From: Natranaeroarchaeum sulfidigenes
Lineage (GTDB): Archaea > Halobacteriota > Halobacteria > Halobacteriales > Natronoarchaeaceae
Direction: 5' to 3'
Assembly (NCBI RefSeq): GCF_017094485.1
Contig: NZ_CP064786.1
Location: 124,001-188,000 of the forward strand
DNA length: 64,000 nt
This document shows positions 52,053 to 61,175 of this stretch, one piece after another. The stretch's first letter is position 1. Each line of letters starts with the position of its first letter. The notes under the pieces are model-generated. The model was not told where the DNA came from and ran no database searches. It saw only the letters and a program-made list of their open reading frames with translations. Made by a program: the position numbers and the translations under genes.

Positions 52053-52089
52053 CGATGTAACATTGTATACAACATCACAATGTTACACC
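52053..52089. promoter_or_regulatory. Large palindrome upstream of pyrC, shared blocks with ahcY
   Basis: TGTAACATTGT (52056-52066) and ACAATGTTACA (52077-52087) are a perfect 11-base inverted pair with a 10-base centre. The blocks CGATGTAACATTG and ATGTTACACC also occur, next to each other, upstream of ahcY. The site ends 89 bases before the pyrC ATG and lies about 60 bases from the dedA start. It looks like a regulator-binding site. Confidence 0.6.
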
Positions 52090-52178
52090 GAAGATGGCGT
52101 TCCGATCGATTGCTTCGTCGCGGTCACTGCCTCACCGACATTCGGGACGTTTAGGGGCCTCGCCGCTCCAGTACGACC

Positions 52179-53474
52179 ATGCTCATCACGAACGCCGTCT
52201 TGCCGGACGACCGCGAGGTCGACGTCCGGATCGAGGACGGACGTATCGCGGCCGTCGAACCGTCGCTCGACGGAACGGCCGACATTGACGCCGACGGAAA
52301 GCGCCTCTTTCCTGGCGCGATCGACGTACACGTTCACTTCCGCCAGCCCGGCTTCTCGCACAAGGAAACGTGGGAAACCGGCTCGAAAAGCGCTGCGGCG
52401 GGCGGTGTAACGACCGTCGTCGACCAGCCCAACACCGACCCGGCGACCACGGACGGCGAGGGATTCGACCGGAAGGCCGAGCTTGCGGCGGCCTCCTACG
52501 TCGACTACGGGATCAACGGCGGGGTCACCGCCGACTGGTCCCCGGAGGAACTGTTCGAGCGACCACTGTTCGCGCTCGGTGAAGTCTTCCTTGCAGACTC
52601 GACCGGGGAGATGGGGATCGACGCCGACCTGTTCGCCGACGCCGTCGAGCGCGCGGGCGAACACGACACGACCGTCACCGTCCACGCCGAGGACGCGACG
52701 CTGTTCGACGAGTCGGTGAAGGATATGCCAGCAGTCGGCGCGGGGACCGACGCGAACGCCGACCTCTGGAGCGCCTTCCGGACACCTGAGGCCGAGGAAG
52801 CCGCGGTCGAGCGCGCTATCGAGGTTGCGGGCGATACCGGCACGGACGTCCACATCGCTCACACTAGCACGCCGGAGGGGATCGAGGCCGCGGTCGACGG
52901 CGGTGCGACCTGCGAGGTGACGACCCACCACCTCTTTCTCTCGCGGGACGACCTCGACGACCTCGGTACTCACGGCCGGATGAACCCGCCGCTGCGCGAC
53001 GAGGAGCGCCGGCGGGACGTCTACGAGGCCGTCGCCGACGGCACCGTCGACATGATCGCGACCGATCACGCACCGCACACGCTCGACGAGAAAGACGCCG
53101 GGATCTGGGACGCACCCAGCGGCGTGCCGGGCGTCGAGACGATGCTTCCGCTCCTGCTCGAAGAGGCCCGACAGGACCGCTTTTCCTACGAGCGCGTCCG
53201 GGATCTGATCGCAACCACCCCCGCGGAGACGTTCGGTCTCGCCCGCAAAGGCCGGATCAAGGAAGGCTACGACGCCGATCTGGTCCTCTTTGACCCTACC
53301 GAGGCGACCGAGATCGACGCCGAGGCGCTGCACACGAAGTGCCAATGGACGCCCTTTGCAGGGCTGCCCGGCGTCTTCCCCGAACTCACGATGGTCCGTG
53401 GAGAAGTCGTCTATCAGGACGGTGAGTTCGGCGACGCGGTTGGCCGGAACGTCCGCGAACACGGCGGGCAATAA
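52179..53474 (+). CDS. pyrC: Dihydroorotase
   Basis: A 431-residue amidohydrolase. Metal site: HVHFRQPG near residue 50, which is typical of dihydroorotase, followed by HKETWETGSKSAAAGGVTTVVDQPNT; later VHIAHTS and the catalytic IATDHAPHT near 290. A TTHHLFLS segment with a carboxylate-like ligand is also present. It catalyses ring closure of carbamoyl aspartate in pyrimidine synthesis. Allantoinase is a relative, but the HFRQPG form and genomic commonness favour dihydroorotase. A TATA-like acgtttag is about 28 bases before the ATG. Confidence 0.92.
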   Translation: MLITNAVLPDDREVDVRIEDGRIAAVEPSLDGTADIDADGKRLFPGAIDVHVHFRQPGFSHKETWETGSKSAAAGGVTTVVDQPNTDPATTDGEGFDRKAELAAASYVDYGINGGVTADWSPEELFERPLFALGEVFLADSTGEMGIDADLFADAVERAGEHDTTVTVHAEDATLFDESVKDMPAVGAGTDANADLWSAFRTPEAEEAAVERAIEVAGDTGTDVHIAHTSTPEGIEAAVDGGATCEVTTHHLFLSRDDLDDLGTHGRMNPPLRDEERRRDVYEAVADGTVDMIATDHAPHTLDEKDAGIWDAPSGVPGVETMLPLLLEEARQDRFSYERVRDLIATTPAETFGLARKGRIKEGYDADLVLFDPTEATEIDAEALHTKCQWTPFAGLPGVFPELTMVRGEVVYQDGEFGDAVGRNVREHGGQ

Positions 53475-53580
53475 TTCCCCTTCCGGCTTCCAGTCGGTCG
53501 TCACGTTGCCGCGATAACGATCCGGTCGCCGCCGCGGTAACGACCCTATAACTAACCACGCAATCGCGGAGATTCTGTCG

Positions 53581-54375
53581 ATGGTCGTCCATCTGCCCCG
53601 GACCCTCTGGTGTAGCGCGAAACACTACGCTCTCCTGCAGCGGGACCGGCCGGTCGGTCGCGTCGGCAGAGGGCTGTTCGAGTCGGTACTTGACGGCTAC
53701 GAGGAGGACGTCGTCTTCATCCATGTCGGTCTCAGTGATGTCGCCGACGCGTTCGGCGATGACTCCTACGAGTTCCTGCTGGAGCGTCTGCACGAGGTGT
53801 TCGACTCGGTTCTCACGCCGGGCTTTACCCAGTCGTTTCGATCCACCGGCTACTTCCACGAAACCGAGTCCGAACCGGAACTCGGCGCGTTCGCCGACCT
53901 GTTCTTCGAGGATGCCGACTACCGCACCGACGACCCGCTTCACTCGATTCTCGTCTCCGGCGAGTACCGCTTCGACGACTGTGATCACCACGACACGTTC
54001 GCTCCGGGCGGCTGTTACGGCAAACTCGACGCCGACAACGTGCGGATCCTCGACATCGGGACGCCCTGGCTCGTCACGACGCAGCTCCACTACGTGGAGC
54101 GCGTTCTTGATGTACCCTACACCGAAACGGTCCCGGTCGAGGGCACGATCCACCGGGCGAACGGTGAGCACGAACCGGTCACCCAGTACAACTACGAGAA
54201 GAACAAGTACGTCTACTACTGGAACCGCCTGAAGATCGGGCGCGATCTGATGACCGACGGCGTGCTCGATCACTACCGACTCAACGGGCTGAACGTCATC
54301 AGTGTCGGTGCACACGACATGCTGGAGTCGCTCCGACCGCGGATCGTCGATGACCCGTACTACCTCGTCAAGTAA
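53581..54375 (+). CDS. Aminoglycoside 3-N-acetyltransferase-like protein
   Basis: A 264-residue protein. Family segments are seen in order: LTPGFTQSFRSTGYF, SEPELGAFADLFF, the His-containing DPLHSILVSG, and LDIGTPWLVTTQLHYVERVLDVPYTE. These match the AAC(3)/antibiotic NAT fold. Whether it modifies any aminoglycoside is unknown; in archaea a cellular sugar or amine is more likely. A TATA-like cctataact is about 27 bases before the ATG. It follows pyrC in the same direction and is convergent with DUF5806. Confidence 0.75.
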   Translation: MVVHLPRTLWCSAKHYALLQRDRPVGRVGRGLFESVLDGYEEDVVFIHVGLSDVADAFGDDSYEFLLERLHEVFDSVLTPGFTQSFRSTGYFHETESEPELGAFADLFFEDADYRTDDPLHSILVSGEYRFDDCDHHDTFAPGGCYGKLDADNVRILDIGTPWLVTTQLHYVERVLDVPYTETVPVEGTIHRANGEHEPVTQYNYEKNKYVYYWNRLKIGRDLMTDGVLDHYRLNGLNVISVGAHDMLESLRPRIVDDPYYLVK

Positions 54376-54413
54376 CGCTTTCACGTCCCAAGAGCCTCGC
54401 GCGCCGTGAGTCG

Positions 54414-55121
54414 CTACTCGTGGGCGTCGAGGTCACCGCCACAGTGGGGACACTCCGTGGCGTCGTGGCGGAGTTGTTCGCTCGACGAGCGGACCTCGCG
54501 CATCACCGCAGAGATACGGTCTTCGGCGTCGAGTTCGTCCTCGACGTCCAGATCGACGCCCTCGACCTCCAGCAGGAACTTCGCAACTTCGGTAACCTCG
54601 TACATCACGTCATCGAGCTCTTCGGCGGTGAAGAAATCACACATCGCTCCATAGAGGAAGGTCGCCCCCGCAGTTCGGACCTTCTCCTCGAACGATGCGC
54701 GGGCCTGATTGACTGCCTGCGGGCTGTAGGTGTCAGTCATGAAGGGGACGAGCTCGGGCAGGTTTTCGCCGATCTTGGTCATCTCGACGCCCGTTTCGGT
54801 CCGGAAGTCCGCACAGAGCCGGGCGATCGCCCACTCGCGGGCAGTGATATACGTCCGATCCCGGAGAAACTCGTTGACCCGGTCGTACTGTGCGCCGTCC
54901 ATCTTGGTGAACTTCTCGTACTTCTGGACATCCTCGGGGGGCTGCGAATCGGTGTCCGGGACGCCGGGCTGTGGTGAACTCGACGATTCGTCGTCCATTT
55001 CGGGGGTGTCGTCCGTCTCGGGGGTATCGTCCGGTTCGGGATTGCTGTCCGTCTCGTCGTGCTCTACCGGTCGGTCAGCCTGCTCCCCTTCGATGCCTGT
55101 CCCCGGCGACTCCTCGGTCAT
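54414..55121 (-). CDS. DUF5806-type haloarchaeal protein
   Basis: A 235-residue protein taking the ATG at 55121 (MTEESPGTGIEGEQ). The first 80 residues are an acidic, proline-rich disordered part with TPETDDTPEMDDESS. The conserved domain (KMDGAQYDRVNEFLRDRTYITAREWAIARLCADFRTETGVEMTKIGENLPELVPFM...) is mostly helical and very similar to a family I know as DUF5806. It ends with a lone CPHCGGD pair. The function is unknown. The 160 bases upstream hold no other gene. Confidence 0.8.
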   Translation of the reverse strand: MTEESPGTGIEGEQADRPVEHDETDSNPEPDDTPETDDTPEMDDESSSSPQPGVPDTDSQPPEDVQKYEKFTKMDGAQYDRVNEFLRDRTYITAREWAIARLCADFRTETGVEMTKIGENLPELVPFMTDTYSPQAVNQARASFEEKVRTAGATFLYGAMCDFFTAEELDDVMYEVTEVAKFLLEVEGVDLDVEDELDAEDRISAVMREVRSSSEQLRHDATECPHCGGDLDAHE

Positions 55122-55281
55122 ACCTCTCATTGCCGAGGCGGTGGCAAAAGAATTGTCGTCGTGCTGGGGTTGGCACTCATGTAGTGATCGTCGAAAAACG
55201 AGAGTAGACGTTCGGTTGTCGTGTTGGTTGTGCCGGTCCTTACCGATTCCCGTCCCGACGGAGCCGAATGTGGTCCTCAGT

Positions 55282-55848
55282 TTAGCCGAGGATGTACTTT
55301 GCGGCGGGGTACTTCTCGATGAGTGGTTCGCCGCCGATGTCGAGTTGTTCGATGTGTTTGTCGAGGCCGAGGATTCGGCCTGCGCCGAAGGCGGCCACTG
55401 CGAGGAAGACGACCATGTAAATGAGCGTGGAGTCGAAGATGGCGAGCCACTCGGTGGGCCAGCCGCCGAGGTAGAACAGCGCCATCTGCATGGCACCGCC
55501 GAGGGCGGCCAGGCGGACGAACGCGCCGGTGATGAGCGCGAGGCCGATCAGGACCTGGGTGAGTGGGACGATCACGTTGACGAATTCCATGAACAGGGCG
55601 CTTTCGGCCATGAGTGCGAAGAGGCCGCTGGCGGGGCTGACGGCGTCGACGTTGGCGAGGTAGCCGCCGGCGTCGAAGGCCTCGCCGCCGGGAACGAAGG
55701 CGTACTTGCCGAGGCCGGCAAAGAGGATCATGCCGCCGATCATGGCCCGGAGCAAGACGACGAACCACGCGCTGAGGGCGTGTGGCTGGCCTTCGAGGTT
55801 GATTCCCGCGTACTGGCTTTCGAGTCGGTTTTGAGCTTTGGTTGACAT
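55282..55848 (-). CDS. DoxX-family membrane protein
   Basis: A 188-residue protein taking the ATG at 55848 (MSTKAQNRLESQYAG). It has four hydrophobic helices with the DoxX pattern: VVLLRAMIGGMILFAGLGKYAF, FVNVIVPLTQVLIGLALITGAFVRLAALGGAMQMALFYLGG and YMVVFLAVAAFGAGRILGLDK. DoxX proteins are linked to quinone-dependent oxidation of thiosulfate in some archaea and to redox stress elsewhere. The exact role here is open. It stands alone on the reverse strand. Confidence 0.85.
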   Translation of the reverse strand: MSTKAQNRLESQYAGINLEGQPHALSAWFVVLLRAMIGGMILFAGLGKYAFVPGGEAFDAGGYLANVDAVSPASGLFALMAESALFMEFVNVIVPLTQVLIGLALITGAFVRLAALGGAMQMALFYLGGWPTEWLAIFDSTLIYMVVFLAVAAFGAGRILGLDKHIEQLDIGGEPLIEKYPAAKYILG

Positions 55849-56024
55849 CGTGATCTGCCTCGTACAGCTACATCTCGGGGCTATCGACACTTGAAGACCC
55901 GACGCGGTTCTCAGTTGCTGGGAACAACACTATCGTTCACAATAATTGGTCATTCGTACAGGGCCAGGTCACGGTCAGCGCTCGAAGGAAACGCATTTGA
56001 CTGCCCGCCCCACGCTATCAGTTG

Positions 56025-58382
56025 ATGGCACTTGCCGAGGTTCTCGCCGACTTCGATCTCTCAGATTTTGCCGACGCGTTCGCGTTCGAGTCGTTCAACC
56101 GGATGCAACGCGAGGCCCTGCCCGGACTACTCGGGAGCAACGAGAACGTCGTTGCCAGCGCGCCAACTGCAAGCGGCAAGACGGCACTTGCCGAACTGGC
56201 GATCTGCAGGGCGCTGGCCGACGGTGGCACTGCCCTGTTTGTCGCCCCGCTTCGCGCGCTAACAAACGAAAAAGAGGCTGACTGGGAGCGCTTCGAGGAG
56301 CTCGGCTACTCGGTCTACGTCGTCACGGGCGAACGGGATCTGAACCCCCGCCGCGCCCGCCGCGCCGACATCCTCGTGATGACGCCCGAAAAGACCGACT
56401 CGGCGACCCGCAAACACGACAGCCGCCGGTACGATTTCATCACCGACATCGATGTCTGCGTCATCGACGAGGTACACCTGCTCGATTCCGACCGCCGCGG
56501 AAGCGTCCTCGAAGTGACGATCTCGCGACTTCGGCGGCTCTGTGACCCCCGCGTCGTCGCGCTCTCGGCGACGATGCCGAACATCGACGACGTTGCAGCG
56601 TGGCTCGACGCGCCCGCCGAAACCACCTTCGAGTTCGGCGACGAGTATCGGCCGGTCGACCTGCACGCGGACGTGCGCACGTACACACACGGGGAGAACT
56701 CCTTTGCCGACAAGTACCGGCGGCTCTACCGTGCGCTGGATCTGGCTGAACCCCACATTGACGACGGGGGGCAGGCGCTCGTGTTCGTCTCCTCGCGCCA
56801 GGACACCGTCCAGGCCGCCAAGAAAGCTCGCGACGAGATCGCCGAACGTGACCTCGATATGGGCGCACGCGGCGAGTACGATTACCACACCGATACCCAG
56901 CAACTGGAAAACGACACGCTGCGAAAGTCCGCGCTCGACGGTGTCGGCTTTCATCACGCGGGCCTTTCGAAAAACGACAAGGATCTCGTAGAGGAGTGGT
57001 TCCGGCAGGGACAGATCCAGTTGTTGTTCTCGACGTCGACGCTCGCGTGGGGTGTCAACCTGCCCGCACGCTGTGTGGTGATCCGCGACACGAAGTACCA
57101 CGATCCACTGGAGGGAGAAGTCGATATGAGCCCGCTCGATGTCCTCCAGATGCTCGGGCGGGCGGGCCGACCCGGCTACGACGACGTGGGCTACGGCTGG
57201 ATCGTCTGTGACCGCGCCGATGCTGACAGGTACCGAGAACTTCTGCGAGACGGGAAAGAGATCGAATCCCAGCTGGCGGAGGATCTCGATGCCCACCTCA
57301 ACGCCGAGATCGCGATGGGGACGATCCGGGATCTCGACGACGTGATGGACTGGCTCGAAACTACCTTCTACTACCAGCGCGCACAGAGTGCCCCCTCGAA
57401 ATACGGCTTCGAGAACCTCCGCGAGCGCGTCCGCGAGACGCTCTCGGAACTGGTCGAGGCTGGTTTCGTCGAGACCGACGAACTGGGGGTCGATCCGACG
57501 CCGCTGGGGCGGCTCGCGTCGAAGTACTACCTTCGGCTCGATACGGCCGAGCGATTTCACGACCTCGCAACGGCAGACCAACAGGACGTCGATGCGGTGC
57601 TCGAAGCCGTTGCGACCGCCGAGGAGTTCGACAGCGTCAACGCCCGCCAGTCCGAGCGTGACGCCATCTCAGCCGTGCTCTCGGGCAAAACCTACACCGA
57701 TGAGGTGGACGCTGGCCAGCGGAAGGTGCTCGCAATCCTGCACTCCTCGATGACCGGCTCGACACCCGCCGATCTGACGAGCGACGCGTGGGTGATCCGG
57801 CAGAACTCCGTCCGGCTGGTGTCCGCACTCGGGGCCTTCTGCAGGCGCTTTGCTGACCCCCAGACCGCCAACCTCGTCCGGCGCGTCGAGGCGCGCCTCG
57901 ACCACGGGGTCAGCGAGGGGGCTGTGGGTCTAACTGCAGTCGACGGGATCGGGTCGGGCCGGGCCAGCAAACTCGCTGCCGAGGGGGTCACGACGCCGGG
58001 CGAGGTCATCGCCGCTGGCGTCGATGGTCTCATCGCCGCCGGGCTCTCCGAGGGCGTCGCCGAGCGGGTCGTCGAGTCCGCGGGTGAACTCCCCGCCATC
58101 GAGATCGAGTGGGGCTCGTTCCCCGACTCGATCCCACAGGGGCAAAACGAGATGTGCGAAGTAACTGTCAGAACTGTGGCGGGCAACGCCGCGGTCGGCG
58201 TGCGCGTCACGGTCAACGGTATCGAGATGACGACTGACGAGACGTACCTGAGCGACGAACTCGCCGTTCCGGTCGGCGTCTTCGGCGGCGACGAGTCGCC
58301 ACTGGAGTATGCAGTCGAGGTCACGTTTCCCGAACTCCCGCTGTTGCCAGTGCGGGACTCGCGAAGCGTCGACGTGACGTGA
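56025..58382 (+). CDS. Ski2-like DEAD/DEAH helicase with Sec63-type region
   Basis: A 785-residue SF2 helicase taking the ATG at 56025 after a TTG at 56022. Walker A PTASGKT is near residue 47, DEVH in VIDEVHLLD near 150, SAT in ALSATMPN, and LQMLGRAGRPGYDDVG is motif VI. A winged-helix part and a Sec63-like helical bundle with a helix-hairpin-helix (VDGIGSGRASKLAAEGV) follow. A C-terminal beta-rich domain of about 100 residues starts near 685. It is similar to Hel308 but has a different C-terminus, like archaeal Brr2-related ASH-Ski2 helicases. An RNA or DNA role is not settled. Confidence 0.9.
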   Translation: MALAEVLADFDLSDFADAFAFESFNRMQREALPGLLGSNENVVASAPTASGKTALAELAICRALADGGTALFVAPLRALTNEKEADWERFEELGYSVYVVTGERDLNPRRARRADILVMTPEKTDSATRKHDSRRYDFITDIDVCVIDEVHLLDSDRRGSVLEVTISRLRRLCDPRVVALSATMPNIDDVAAWLDAPAETTFEFGDEYRPVDLHADVRTYTHGENSFADKYRRLYRALDLAEPHIDDGGQALVFVSSRQDTVQAAKKARDEIAERDLDMGARGEYDYHTDTQQLENDTLRKSALDGVGFHHAGLSKNDKDLVEEWFRQGQIQLLFSTSTLAWGVNLPARCVVIRDTKYHDPLEGEVDMSPLDVLQMLGRAGRPGYDDVGYGWIVCDRADADRYRELLRDGKEIESQLAEDLDAHLNAEIAMGTIRDLDDVMDWLETTFYYQRAQSAPSKYGFENLRERVRETLSELVEAGFVETDELGVDPTPLGRLASKYYLRLDTAERFHDLATADQQDVDAVLEAVATAEEFDSVNARQSERDAISAVLSGKTYTDEVDAGQRKVLAILHSSMTGSTPADLTSDAWVIRQNSVRLVSALGAFCRRFADPQTANLVRRVEARLDHGVSEGAVGLTAVDGIGSGRASKLAAEGVTTPGEVIAAGVDGLIAAGLSEGVAERVVESAGELPAIEIEWGSFPDSIPQGQNEMCEVTVRTVAGNAAVGVRVTVNGIEMTTDETYLSDELAVPVGVFGGDESPLEYAVEVTFPELPLLPVRDSRSVDVT

Positions 58383-58430
58383 CGATTCTCGCTCGCCGTC
58401 GACGCCCGATACTTCCCGGCCGACGCCGGG

Positions 58431-59096
58431 TCAGCGCTCGCCGTCGACGACTGCCAGCACCGTCTCACGAAGTTCGTCCGGACCTTCTGCGACGACGTCC
58501 GCGCCGGAGAAATCCATGCCGGGGTTGATTTCGGTCCGATACGCGATGCTCGTCATCCCCGCACGATTCGCCGCCTCAATCCCGTTCTCGGAGTCCTCGA
58601 CGGCGACGCAGTCGGCCGGATCGACGCCGAGCTCGGCCGCGCCAGTCTCGTAGACCAGCGGCTCGGGCTTGCTGCGGCCGTCGATGGCGTTCCCGCTGAC
58701 GACCGCGTCGAAGTACTCCCGGATGCCGAATCGATCGAGGACGATGTCGATCCAGTCGTGGGGCGAGGATGAGACGACAGCGAGTGCTACGTCACGCTTG
58801 TCGAGCTCCTCGGCAAGTCCCTCGAAGCCCTCCAGCAGGTCGACGCGCTCGCCGTAGAGCTCCTCGGCGGCGTCCTCGTAGTGGGCTTCGAGCGTCTCGC
58901 GGTCCACCCGCAACTGATCGCCGTAGTGGGCTTCGAGGTAGTCGTAGATCTCGCGGTAGTTCATGCCCGTAATCTCCTCGTCGGCGACGACGCCCTCGCC
59001 GACTGCTTCGGGCAGTACCCGCTCCTCTTCGAGTTCGACCCAGTACTCCTCGGAGTCGACCAGCACGCCATCCATATCCCACAGTACTGCCTGCAT
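58431..59096 (-). CDS. HAD-superfamily hydrolase
   Basis: A 221-residue protein taking the ATG at 59096 (MQAVLWDMDGVLVDSEEYW). Motif I DMDGVLVDSE holds Asp8 and Asp10, motif II is VVSSSPHDW, motif III Lys in GRSKPEPLVY, and motif IV is VAVEDSENGIEAANRAGM. The cap is a four-helix bundle as in beta-phosphoglucomutase and phosphoglycolate phosphatase. The likely substrate is a small sugar phosphate; it cannot be fixed. It is divergent from the DUF91-zinc gene. Confidence 0.88.
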   Translation of the reverse strand: MQAVLWDMDGVLVDSEEYWVELEEERVLPEAVGEGVVADEEITGMNYREIYDYLEAHYGDQLRVDRETLEAHYEDAAEELYGERVDLLEGFEGLAEELDKRDVALAVVSSSPHDWIDIVLDRFGIREYFDAVVSGNAIDGRSKPEPLVYETGAAELGVDPADCVAVEDSENGIEAANRAGMTSIAYRTEINPGMDFSGADVVAEGPDELRETVLAVVDGER

Positions 59097-59192
59097 ACCC
59101 GACTGGTACAGCGGCCTGCCGGATATACCCGCCGCCACGGTACTGGGGGCTGGTCCACAGGTTGAAGTACGAACCCGCGGCCAGAGCGGTGC

Positions 59193-59966
59193 ATGTCCGA
59201 GACGGCCGACCCAGTCCTACCCGAGACCGACCACTCGATCCGCGTCTTCGCGGGCGAGTGTACTTCCATCTACGACAGCGACGGGCGCGAGGAGCATCGC
59301 GGCCACGTTACCGTGGTCGTCAAGCCCGACAACACCGTACTGGTCCACGACGCCGATGGCTACCAGCCCGTGGCGTGGCTCACCCGCGCCGACTCGGTGA
59401 CCTGTGCCCGCGACCGTGGGTTCTCGGTGACCGCACGGTCGGGCGAGGAGACGCTCCGGGTCGTCGGCCACAGTGAGGACGGCTACGCCAGCTATCCGGC
59501 GACCGAAGCGGGCGTGCCGGTCGGTTCCTGTCCCGACTGCGGACGCTCGCTCGTCCGCGCAAGCGGCGCAGTGTCCTGTCTTGGCTGTGGCAACCGGTAC
59601 GGTCTTCCGGCTGGTGCGTCGATCCGATCGGAACACTGTGAGTGTGGTCTTCCCCGGCTTCGGGCCGAACGCGGTCTCCCATTCGATATCTGTATGGATC
59701 GGGAGTGTGAGTCGCTCGACGCCGCGGTTCGCGAGGAGTTCGACCGCGCGTGGGACTGTCCCGAGTGTGGCGACGACCTCCGGATCCTCCGCCGGGGGGG
59801 GCTGATCGCCGGGTGTGACTCCTATCCCGACTGCGAGACGGGCTTTTCGATCCCCGCGGGGACGGTCGTGGGCACCTGTGGTTGTGGTCTCCCACTGTTC
59901 GAGACGCCGACCGGTCGGCGCTGTCTCGATGCGACGTGTGAGGCCAGCGAACTTCCCGGGACATGA
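59193..59966 (+). CDS. DUF91 (NucS-N-like) protein with topoisomerase-type zinc ribbons
   Basis: A 257-residue protein. The first 90 residues (IRVFAGECTSIYDSDGREEHRGHVTVVVKPDNTVLVHDADGYQPVAWLTRADS) resemble the N-terminal DNA-binding domain of NucS/EndoMS. Then come several Cys4 ribbons: CPDCGRSLVRASGAVSCLGCG, a CECG/C pair, CPECGDDLRILRRGGLIAGC and the final CGCGLPLF. The zinc elements are like those at the end of topoisomerase I. There is no NucS nuclease domain, so it probably binds DNA without cutting. It precedes endA by 82 bases. Confidence 0.8.
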   Translation: MSETADPVLPETDHSIRVFAGECTSIYDSDGREEHRGHVTVVVKPDNTVLVHDADGYQPVAWLTRADSVTCARDRGFSVTARSGEETLRVVGHSEDGYASYPATEAGVPVGSCPDCGRSLVRASGAVSCLGCGNRYGLPAGASIRSEHCECGLPRLRAERGLPFDICMDRECESLDAAVREEFDRAWDCPECGDDLRILRRGGLIAGCDSYPDCETGFSIPAGTVVGTCGCGLPLFETPTGRRCLDATCEASELPGT

Positions 59967-60048
59967 CCGGGGGGCTGTCCCACCTCCGGTCGCCCGGTCC
60001 AATTCCGGACCGTAGCACCTTTGCCCGCCCGCGGGCGAGAGTCTCCCA

Positions 60049-61098
60049 ATGGAAGGCACACTCCGCGACGGCGTCGTCCACCTCTCGGGCAACGCACGCC
60101 AGCAGTTCTACGACGCGCGCGGCTACGGCTATCCGACCGGCGGGAACGACATCGCCGTCGCGCCGGTTGAGGCCGCCCACCTCCTCTTTCGCGGGGATCT
60201 GGATGCGGTCGTCGACGGCGACCGTCGCCTCGGGTTCCGCGAGTTTCTCACCGAGCCGGGCAGGGACGGCTTTGGCCTCCGGTTTCTCGTCTACGCCGAC
60301 CTGCGCGCACGGGGATTCTATCTCTCGCCTGCCCGCGATCGCTGGACGCCGAGTTCGGCCGAGCTTGACGGCGTGGATTTCGTCGTATACCCCCGTGGGA
60401 AGGGTCCCGAAGACGGGCGCGTGGAGTACCGAATCCGGGTCGTCGGCGAGCGCCAGCGCGTCGCGGCGTCCTCGCTGGGGGAGTGCACCCTCGCGATCGT
60501 CGACGAGGAAAGCGAGATCACCTACTTCGAGACGGGTCGGCCGGAGATCGAGGGATCGACCACGGTCGACCTGCCCGAAACCATTCCTGCCGTCCTCTTT
60601 GCGGACCGGGCGATCTGCTGGGAACCTCCCGGGAATCTCTACGAGAGCGGCTTCTACGGCCAACCGCTTGCCGAGCGTAACGCCGAGGGTATCCACGGAC
60701 TCCAGCTCTCGCTCGTCGAGGCCGCCCAGCTCGCCGCCGCGGGCGCGATCGACGTCGAGGGGGGCTACGAGGCCGTCGTCGAACACGGCCGCGCCGTCGA
60801 GGGCGAGCGGTTCGACCGGCGACTCTACACCTACTCCACTCTCCGCGAGCGGGGTGTCGTCCCCAAAACCGGCTTCAAGTTCGGCGCGGACTTCCGGACC
60901 TACGCGGATGTCGAATCGGTCGAGGAACTGAGCCACTCCGAGCGGCTCGTCCGGGTGCTCCCGCCCGACCACGAGTTCGCTCCCCGCGATCTGTCGCTCG
61001 ACATTCGGCTGGCACACGGCGTCCGCAAGGAGATGGTGTTCTCGCTGACCGACGGCGAGAGCGTCGACTGGCTCGGCGTCGAACGGATCACTCCCTGA
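60049..61098 (+). CDS. endA: tRNA-splicing endonuclease
   Basis: A 349-residue protein made of two repeats, each with an N-terminal and a catalytic-like domain; this is the bimodular form found in haloarchaea. The active residues are in the second repeat: Tyr in RLYTYSTLRERGVVPKTGFKFGADF, His in RLAHGVRKE and Lys in the same stretch. The first repeat (FRGDLDAVVDGDRRLGFREFL...) has lost these. Two such chains form the enzyme, which removes introns with bulge-helix-bulge ends, including the intron of haloarchaeal tRNA-Trp. trpS follows after 77 bases. Confidence 0.93.
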   Translation: MEGTLRDGVVHLSGNARQQFYDARGYGYPTGGNDIAVAPVEAAHLLFRGDLDAVVDGDRRLGFREFLTEPGRDGFGLRFLVYADLRARGFYLSPARDRWTPSSAELDGVDFVVYPRGKGPEDGRVEYRIRVVGERQRVAASSLGECTLAIVDEESEITYFETGRPEIEGSTTVDLPETIPAVLFADRAICWEPPGNLYESGFYGQPLAERNAEGIHGLQLSLVEAAQLAAAGAIDVEGGYEAVVEHGRAVEGERFDRRLYTYSTLRERGVVPKTGFKFGADFRTYADVESVEELSHSERLVRVLPPDHEFAPRDLSLDIRLAHGVRKEMVFSLTDGESVDWLGVERITP

Positions 61099-61175
61099 AC
61101 GCCTTCGGGACGCTACGGTCTCCCGAAACGAACGGTTTATGCGCTCGCCTGCACCACTCTCCAGTAGTCGCACGG

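Noticed and set aside
52083-53504. 473-codon reverse frame
   Set aside because: Antisense to pyrC; the forward frame has all dihydroorotase motifs.
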